Notes under the pieces: model-generated
Databases searched by the model: none
Told to the model about the DNA's origin: nothing
Seen by the model: only the letters and a program-made list of their open reading frames with translations
NCBI GenBank assembly: GCA_910578795.1
Contig: CAJTSD010000062.1
Span: 1 to 17,176, forward strand
Source of the DNA: an uncultured Lachnospiraceae bacterium
GTDB taxonomy: Bacteria; Bacillota; Clostridia; Lachnospirales; Lachnospiraceae
Reading direction: 5' to 3'
DNA length: 17,176 nt
Translations under genes and position numbers: made by a program
Shown: positions 12,610 to 17,176 of the stretch, in pieces
Layout: every line of letters begins with the position of its first letter
Position numbering within the stretch: position 1 is the stretch's first letter

Positions 12610-14694
12610 TCAGATATTCACAAAGTCAACATCTGAAGAAATATGATCCTCATAATGTGCCCAAAACACTTCGTGTTCACGAGCAGGCGCCTTACCGTTT
12701 GCAAGATATGCCGCGTAAATCTCCTGCGCACAGCCCTGCGCCTCCTGCAAAATCCCCGCATCCTGATAAATGTCGCCAATCGTAAACTGAAATTGTCCGC
12801 TCTGCCGGATGCCAAACAAGTCCCCCGGTCCCCGTAGCCGCAAATCCTCCGACGAAATAAAAAAACCGTCGTTGGATTTGTTCAGCACCTGCAAACGCTC
12901 CATAGTATCATTTTGACCTGTGGCGGTGATAAATATACAGTAGGACTGCTCTTTGCCTCTGCCCACGCGCCCCCTTAACTGATGAAGCTGCGCAAGCCCG
13001 AACCGTTCGGCATTTTCCACAAGCATGACCGTAGCGTTCGGCACATTAATGCCGACCTCAACCACCGTCGTGGAAACCAGCACGTCAATGTTGTGACTGG
13101 CAAATTCTTCCATAATAAAATTCTTTGCCTTCGCCTTCATCTGCCCGTGGAGATAGTCAATCCGAACCGACAGCGGCAGCTCTTTTTTGAGCCTGTCCGC
13201 ATAGTCAACCACGTTTTCAAGCACCGGCTGATCGCCCATGATTTCTTCGTTTGCTTCCACCATCGGACAAATGACATAAACCTGCCTGCCCTTTGCAACC
13301 TCGTTTGCAATAAACTGATACGCCTTTTTGCGGTAGTCCGTATTGACCACGCAGTTCTTAATCGGAAGCCTGTTTGCCGGAAGCTCGTCCATCACGGATA
13401 TGTCAAGCTCCCCATACAAAATAATCGCAAGCGTCCGCGGAATGGGCGTTGCGCTCATCACCAAAATATGCGGCTGCAACCCCTTCTGCGCCAACGTTTC
13501 ACGCTGTTTCACGCCAAACCGGTGCTGTTCATCAGTAATAACAAGACGTAAATTATAAAAGTCCACATCGTCCTGAAGCAACGCCTGTGTCCCTACGATA
13601 ACATTGCAGGTGCCAAGCGCAATGCTTTCCTTTGTGCGCCGTTTTTCCCGTGCCGTCAAAGAACCCGTCAGAAGGACCGGCTTAAACGGAAGGTTATATT
13701 GTTCGGTAAGTTCCAAGATGGTTTCAAAATGCTGCTTTGCAAGTACCTCTGTCGGCGCCATAAATGCTGCCTGTGCATGGTTCATCACACACATCAGAAT
13801 CGCAAGAATCGCTACAATCGTTTTTCCCGATCCCACGTCTCCCTGAACGAGCCGGTTCATCAGATGTGCCGAACACATATCTTCCTCAATCTGCGCCCAC
13901 ACACGCCGCTGCGCATTGGTAAGCTGATACGGAAGATTATGAATCAAATCCTGACACGCATCAATACGCATCATCGGACAGTCATTGACCTCGCGCGACG
14001 CCATATCCTTCAATACCATCACCGACACGATAAAAAACAGAAATTCTTCAAAAACAAGCCGTGTGCGTGCTGCAAGCAGTTCTTCCTTATTTGCCGGAAA
14101 ATGAATTCCAAGCATTGCGGACTGCAAATTGCAAAGCCCGTACTTATGGCGCATGGATTCCGGAATATACTCTTCCTCAAAAGAAAGCGCCGAAAGCGCC
14201 AGGCGCACTGCTTTCGTGACAGCTGCAATGGTAAGCCCCTTCGTTGTAGGATAAATTGGTGCAAGCCTGTGAAGATTTTTTTCAAATTCCTGCGGGCTGA
14301 TAATCTTTGGTTGTTCCAAGACCATTCGATTATTTTTTAAGATGGCACGTCCCCGAAAAATATACTGTTTTCCAGCTTGCAGCGTATTTTTCATATAAGG
14401 CATATTAAAATAAGTCACATCGCACGCCCCGCTGGCATCCTTAATGCGCACACTTGTAATGGTCATATTCTTTCTGATATGAAGTGTCTGAGGAGCACTG
14501 ATTATCATTCCACGAACTGCATGGACTTGATTTGCCCGAAGCTCCCCAATCGGTACAAGATCGCGCCATTCCTCATAATCCCGCGGATAATGTGTAATCA
14601 GGTCATGTACCGAAAAAATATTTAATTTGTGATACAACGCGGCAGTTTTTTCGCCAATGCCGCTGATAACCGTAATGGGATCATTTAATTGCAT
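12610..14694 (-). CDS. recG: ATP-dependent DNA helicase RecG
   Basis: The 694-residue protein is full length for RecG, a double-stranded DNA translocase that reverses stalled forks and migrates branched DNA. An N-terminal wedge/OB domain (about 1-170, with HAVRGMIISAP and YFNMPYMKNTLQAGKQYIF) precedes the helicase core. Walker A is GDVGSGKT (about 281-288), the Walker B box is DEQH (388-391), and MSATPIPRTL follows. The second RecA lobe has YLHGQMKAK, VSTTVVEVGINVPNA and LHQLRGRVGRG. The C-terminus has LRLRGPGDLFGIRQSG, typical of RecG. The ATG at 14694 is six bases after the fakA stop; GGCGGA is a weak ribosome binding site, so coupling to fakA translation is likely. The asp23-fakA-recG order is widespread in Firmicutes. 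Confidence 0.97.
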   Translation of the reverse strand: MQLNDPITVISGIGEKTAALYHKLNIFSVHDLITHYPRDYEEWRDLVPIGELRANQVHAVRGMIISAPQTLHIRKNMTITSVRIKDASGACDVTYFNMPYMKNTLQAGKQYIFRGRAILKNNRMVLEQPKIISPQEFEKNLHRLAPIYPTTKGLTIAAVTKAVRLALSALSFEEEYIPESMRHKYGLCNLQSAMLGIHFPANKEELLAARTRLVFEEFLFFIVSVMVLKDMASREVNDCPMMRIDACQDLIHNLPYQLTNAQRRVWAQIEEDMCSAHLMNRLVQGDVGSGKTIVAILAILMCVMNHAQAAFMAPTEVLAKQHFETILELTEQYNLPFKPVLLTGSLTAREKRRTKESIALGTCNVIVGTQALLQDDVDFYNLRLVITDEQHRFGVKQRETLAQKGLQPHILVMSATPIPRTLAIILYGELDISVMDELPANRLPIKNCVVNTDYRKKAYQFIANEVAKGRQVYVICPMVEANEEIMGDQPVLENVVDYADRLKKELPLSVRIDYLHGQMKAKAKNFIMEEFASHNIDVLVSTTVVEVGINVPNATVMLVENAERFGLAQLHQLRGRVGRGKEQSYCIFITATGQNDTMERLQVLNKSNDGFFISSEDLRLRGPGDLFGIRQSGQFQFTIGDIYQDAGILQEAQGCAQEIYAAYLANGKAPAREHEVFWAHYEDHISSDVDFVNI

Positions 14695-14700
14695 CGTTTT

Positions 14701-16407
14701 CTATTCCGCCGATACAATGTACGAGTAAATCGGCTGACCTCCAAACTGAAGTTCGACATCACAATCCGCAAACACAGTTTTTACTTTATCTGCAAGCTTC
14801 TGTGCCTGTATTTCTTCCACATCGTCCCCATAATAAATGCTGATGAGCTTATAATCCTTTTTCATGATCTTTTCAATCATTTCATAAGCAACTGCCTGCA
14901 AGTCCAAACCTACCGAAAGAATACCAAAATCGCCGATGCCCATAAAATCCCCCTGATGAATTTCCTTGTCATCAATCATGGTATCACGTACGGCATAGGT
15001 TACCTGTCCTGTTGCCACATTGCCCGCTTCCCGCGTCATTACGGCTTCATTTTCCTCTACCGAAATATCCGGCACATAATTGATAATTGCCGTAATTCCC
15101 TGTGGAACAGTCTTTGTGGGGATTACAATGATATTTTTATCCGTGGTAAGCTGACTTGCTTGATTTGCCGCCAGCACAATATTTTTGTTGTTAGGGAAAA
15201 TAAAAATATTGTCAGCATTTATTTTATCAATTGCGTTTAAAATATCCTCCGTGCTTGGATTCATTGTCTGCCCACCCTCAATAATATAGTCTACACCAAG
15301 CGAGCGGAAAATCTCATTGATACCATCTCCAACGGATACTGCAATAAAACCTGTGTCCTTATGCTCCATAGAAGCCGGTGCATTTTCCGTTTCAACGGAT
15401 GACGCAGAAACAGAAGTTCCCTGCATTTCTTTTTCCATCATTTCCGAAACTTTTTCATCGCGCTCTAACCGCATATTTTCAATAATGATTGTTGTCAGCT
15501 GCCCGTATTTGAGTGCCTTCTGCATCGCAAGTCCAGGATCATTCGTATGAACATGTACCTTTACAATTTCATCGTCCGCCACGACAACAATGGAGTCCCC
15601 GATTGATGAGAGAAACTCTTTAAAATCCATCTCCTGCTTGACATTAAAGGGTTTGCTCAGCATAATCAAAAACTGTGTGCAATAACAGAACTTAATCTCT
15701 GCGTTTGCCTGTGCCTCAATGTTTGCACCAAGCGATCCTGCTTTGGAAACCGCAGGGGAAGCCGTTTCCACGGAAAAATCAATCTCTTTGCCAAGAAACG
15801 CGTCAAATCCGCCTTTTAAGACTTCAACCAATCCCTGTCCGCCGGAATCGACAACGCCTGCCTGTTTCAACACCGGCAGCATTTCAGGTGTCTGCGCAAG
15901 AACTGCCTCCGCTTCCTTAATAACCTCCCTGATAAAAATTTCTAAATCCTTTTCCCCTGACACTGCAAGGTCATCTGCCCTCTTTGCCGCACCCTTTGCA
16001 ACGGTCAGAATTGTGCCTTCTTTCGGTTTCATAACAGCCTTATATGCAGTTTCTACTGCCTTATCGCAGGCGGAGGCAAGAATTGCAACGTTGATATTGT
16101 CATATTCCCGGATTACTTTTGTAAATCCTCTAAAAAGCTGCGAGAGGATGACACCAGAATTTCCTCGTGCACCTCTAAGCGACCCTGATGAAATCGCTTT
16201 TGCAAGCGATGCCATATCAGGGTTTTCAATGGCAGCCACCTCTTTTGCCGCAGATAGGATGGTCATTGACATATTGGTACCCGTGTCCCCATCAGGAACC
16301 GGAAAAACATTTAATTCATTAATCCACTCTTTTTTATTCTCCAGATTTTTCGCACCGGCTAGAAACATCTTAGCAAGCATCTTCGCGTCGATTGTATTTA
16401 AACCCAC
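14701..16407 (-). CDS. fakA: Fatty acid kinase catalytic subunit FakA (DAK2 domain, YloV)
   Basis: This 568-residue protein has the FakA/YloV layout. An N-terminal DAK2 kinase domain (about 1-200) carries the metal/ATP signature NVFPVPDGDTGTNMSMT (33-49), SGSLRGARGNSGVILSQLFRGF and VDSGGQGLVEVLKGG. A middle domain follows (AEIKFCYCTQFLI; VHVHTNDPGLAMQKALKYG). The C-terminal DegV-like domain contains GFIAVSVGDGINEIFRSLGVDYIIEGGQTMNPST and FIFPNNKNIVLAANQA. FakA phosphorylates a fatty acid held by a FakB/DegV protein, using ATP, to yield acyl phosphate. Translation begins at GTG (16407), nine bases after a strong GGAGG; no in-frame ATG lies nearer. It follows asp23 by 14 bp and is the middle gene of asp23-fakA-recG. 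Confidence 0.94.
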   Translation of the reverse strand: MGLNTIDAKMLAKMFLAGAKNLENKKEWINELNVFPVPDGDTGTNMSMTILSAAKEVAAIENPDMASLAKAISSGSLRGARGNSGVILSQLFRGFTKVIREYDNINVAILASACDKAVETAYKAVMKPKEGTILTVAKGAAKRADDLAVSGEKDLEIFIREVIKEAEAVLAQTPEMLPVLKQAGVVDSGGQGLVEVLKGGFDAFLGKEIDFSVETASPAVSKAGSLGANIEAQANAEIKFCYCTQFLIMLSKPFNVKQEMDFKEFLSSIGDSIVVVADDEIVKVHVHTNDPGLAMQKALKYGQLTTIIIENMRLERDEKVSEMMEKEMQGTSVSASSVETENAPASMEHKDTGFIAVSVGDGINEIFRSLGVDYIIEGGQTMNPSTEDILNAIDKINADNIFIFPNNKNIVLAANQASQLTTDKNIIVIPTKTVPQGITAIINYVPDISVEENEAVMTREAGNVATGQVTYAVRDTMIDDKEIHQGDFMGIGDFGILSVGLDLQAVAYEMIEKIMKKDYKLISIYYGDDVEEIQAQKLADKVKTVFADCDVELQFGGQPIYSYIVSAE

Positions 16408-16421
16408 TTCAAAAATCCTCC

Positions 16422-16778
16422 TTAATCAATTACTCGAACACCTTCAACATAGATGTTTACTTTTTCGATTTCGAGCCCTGTAAAGTTCTCTACTTTGTAT
16501 TTCACGCTGCTAATCAGGTTGTCGCATACTGTAACAATGCTGACGCCATAAGAAACAATCACATGAAACTCAAGCGTTAATTTATTATTTACAATGCTCA
16601 CGGATATTCCATGCGTAATACTGTCCTTCATCAGAAGCTTCACCAAGCCGTCCTTCACATTTACTGATGCCATTCCGACAATACCAAAGCACTCTACGGC
16701 AACACTTCCCGCATACTGCGCGATGACTTCGGGATCAATATAGATATTACCCATATGAGTATTCATAGAACCTTTCAT
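16422..16778 (-). CDS. Asp23/Gls24 family envelope stress response protein (YloU-like)
   Basis: At 118 residues this is a short Asp23-family protein. The domain is clear: GNIYIDPEVIAQYAGSVAVECFGIVGMA, then a short basic stretch, GISVSIVNNKLTLEFHVIVSYGVSI and the terminal FTGLEIEKVNIYVEGVRV. Relatives are small cytoplasmic proteins linked to envelope or alkaline stress; YloU sits beside YloV in Bacillus. The biochemical role is unknown. The ATG at 16778 is chosen because AAGGAGG is six bases upstream; upstream ATG codons in frame lie in an AT-rich leader with no ribosome binding site. It is the first gene of asp23-fakA-recG and is divergent from rpmB, a conserved arrangement. Confidence 0.93.
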   Translation of the reverse strand: MKGSMNTHMGNIYIDPEVIAQYAGSVAVECFGIVGMASVNVKDGLVKLLMKDSITHGISVSIVNNKLTLEFHVIVSYGVSIVTVCDNLISSVKYKVENFTGLEIEKVNIYVEGVRVID

Positions 16779-16809
16779 AGAAATCCTCCTTAAAACAATA
16801 ATTATTTTT

Positions 16810-16815
16810 ATTATA
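16810..16815 (-). promoter_or_regulatory. Candidate -10 box for the asp23-fakA-recG operon
   Basis: A perfect TATAAT on the minus strand lies 32 bp before the asp23 start codon. The -35 position has only a T-rich TTTCTT, so the promoter would be weak or activator-dependent. The GCCAT repeats start about 35 bp upstream. Confidence 0.4.
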
Positions 16816-16844
16816 ACCTCTTTTGGGAAAAAAAGAAATATATA

Positions 16845-16884
16845 TTTTGCCATAATCTGCCATAGCATAATTTGCCATGGCAAA
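16845..16884. promoter_or_regulatory. Phased GCCAT repeats with a 14-bp palindrome, candidate operator
   Basis: GCCAT occurs at 16849, 16859 and 16874 (spacing 10 and 15), and the last is part of the perfect palindrome TTTGCCATGGCAAA (16871-16884). The cluster lies between the predicted asp23 and rpmB promoters. The protein that would bind it is unknown. Confidence 0.4.
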
Positions 16885-16933
16885 ACGGATCGTTTTTCTT
16901 TTTATACTTTTTACACTTTTTGCAAAAAAAGCC

Positions 16934-16962
16934 TTGCCAAATATCCGTTTATTTGATAAGAT
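16934..16962 (+). promoter_or_regulatory. Sigma-A-type promoter of rpmB
   Basis: TTGCCA (16934-16939) and TAAGAT (16957-16962) are 17 bp apart, with TG one base before the -10 (TGATAAGAT). The start of transcription would be near 16969, giving a leader of about 43 bases. Confidence 0.6.
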
Positions 16963-17011
16963 ACTAATGTTGTGAATCAAATGACTTATTTTAGTCGAGG
17001 AGGTGCTAACG

Positions 17012-17176
17012 ATGGCAAAGTGTGATATTTGTGGCAAGGGCGTTCATTTTGGAAATAACGTAAGTCATTCTCATAGAAGATCCAATGCAATTTGGCATGC
17101 AAACATAAGAAGCGTAAAATGCAAGGTAAACGGAGCTGCTAAGAGAATGCATGTGTGCACAAGATGCTTGCGTTCC
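17012..17176 (+). CDS. rpmB: 50S ribosomal protein L28, first 55 residues (3' end outside window)
   Basis: The frame opens at the ATG at 17012, eight bases after GGAGG, and stays open to the right edge. The product begins MAKCDICGKGVHFGNNVSHSHRRS and continues to MHVCTRCLRS, which covers nearly all of the usual 60-65 residues. Cysteines 4, 7, 49 and 52 form two CxxC pairs, the zinc-binding form of L28. L28 is a component of the large ribosomal subunit. It is divergent from asp23. Confidence 0.96.
   Translation, partial: MAKCDICGKGVHFGNNVSHSHRRSNAIWHANIRSVKCKVNGAAKRMHVCTRCLRS

Noticed and set aside
13699..14340. Long plus-strand open frame (213 codons) opposite recG
   Set aside because: It lies fully antisense to a complete recG with all helicase motifs, has no family resemblance and no ribosome binding site.
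15719..16483. Long plus-strand open frame (254 codons) opposite fakA
   Set aside because: Antisense shadow of a clearly conserved fakA; Ser/Pro-rich composition is typical of reading the opposite strand.
16747..17037. Minus-strand open frame spanning the rpmB start and asp23 leader
   Set aside because: It runs across two promoters and the L28 start, is low complexity, and has no ribosome binding site.

Overview
The window looks like core chromosome of an anaerobic, spore-forming Firmicute, most likely class Clostridia and probably Lachnospiraceae. The evidence is moderately low GC, strong GGAGG ribosome binding sites, a YlbJ-type sporulation membrane protein, a four-cysteine L28, the asp23-fakA(yloV)-recG order beside a divergent rpmB, and a CcpA-type cre site before pta. 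No tRNA, rRNA, CRISPR array, transposase or prophage gene was seen. Genus placement is inference.

Layout, left to right. The first part (1-1627, minus) holds an rsuA-type pseudouridine synthase followed one base later by a YgiQ-family radical SAM gene that runs off the left edge. Divergent from it is ylbJ (plus), which meets a secreted N-acetylmuramoyl-L-alanine amidase tail to tail with a 17-bp overlap. From 2658 to 5526 (minus) lie rsmD, coaD, a small coiled-coil protein of unknown function, and the amidase. This is the ylbH-ylbI-ylbJ neighbourhood of Bacillus, but with ylbJ flipped and two genes inserted. Next is a hairpin-rich, 69-bp tandem repeat region (5591-5816) that also forms the last codons of the upstream gene. 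Then comes a two-gene type IIA topoisomerase operon (B subunit 8100-10028, A subunit 5805-8045, minus). Its 5' leader carries a 154-bp palindromic, MITE-like or riboregulator-like element. Divergent from it is pta (10462-11454, plus), with a cre site and a strong terminator but no ackA beside it. A DegV/FakB-type fatty-acid-binding protein follows (minus), then recG, fakA (DAK2/YloV) and asp23 (minus, read asp23 to fakA to recG), and finally the start of rpmB (plus) at the right edge.

Functional themes are ribosome and rRNA maturation (rsuA, rsmD, rpmB), DNA topology and fork repair (topoisomerase pair, recG), lipid and envelope physiology (fakA with a degV/fakB-type partner, asp23, amidase, coaD for CoA supply), and acetyl-CoA/acetate metabolism (pta). 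The protein-coding content is ordinary. The unusual material lies between genes: a candidate small mobile palindromic element inside the topoisomerase leader, the tandem hairpin array whose hairpins share a GAA loop on the transcribed strand, mutually exclusive hairpins between the two topoisomerase genes, matching TTGCAA dyads over both divergent promoters, and phased GCCAT repeats between rpmB and asp23.
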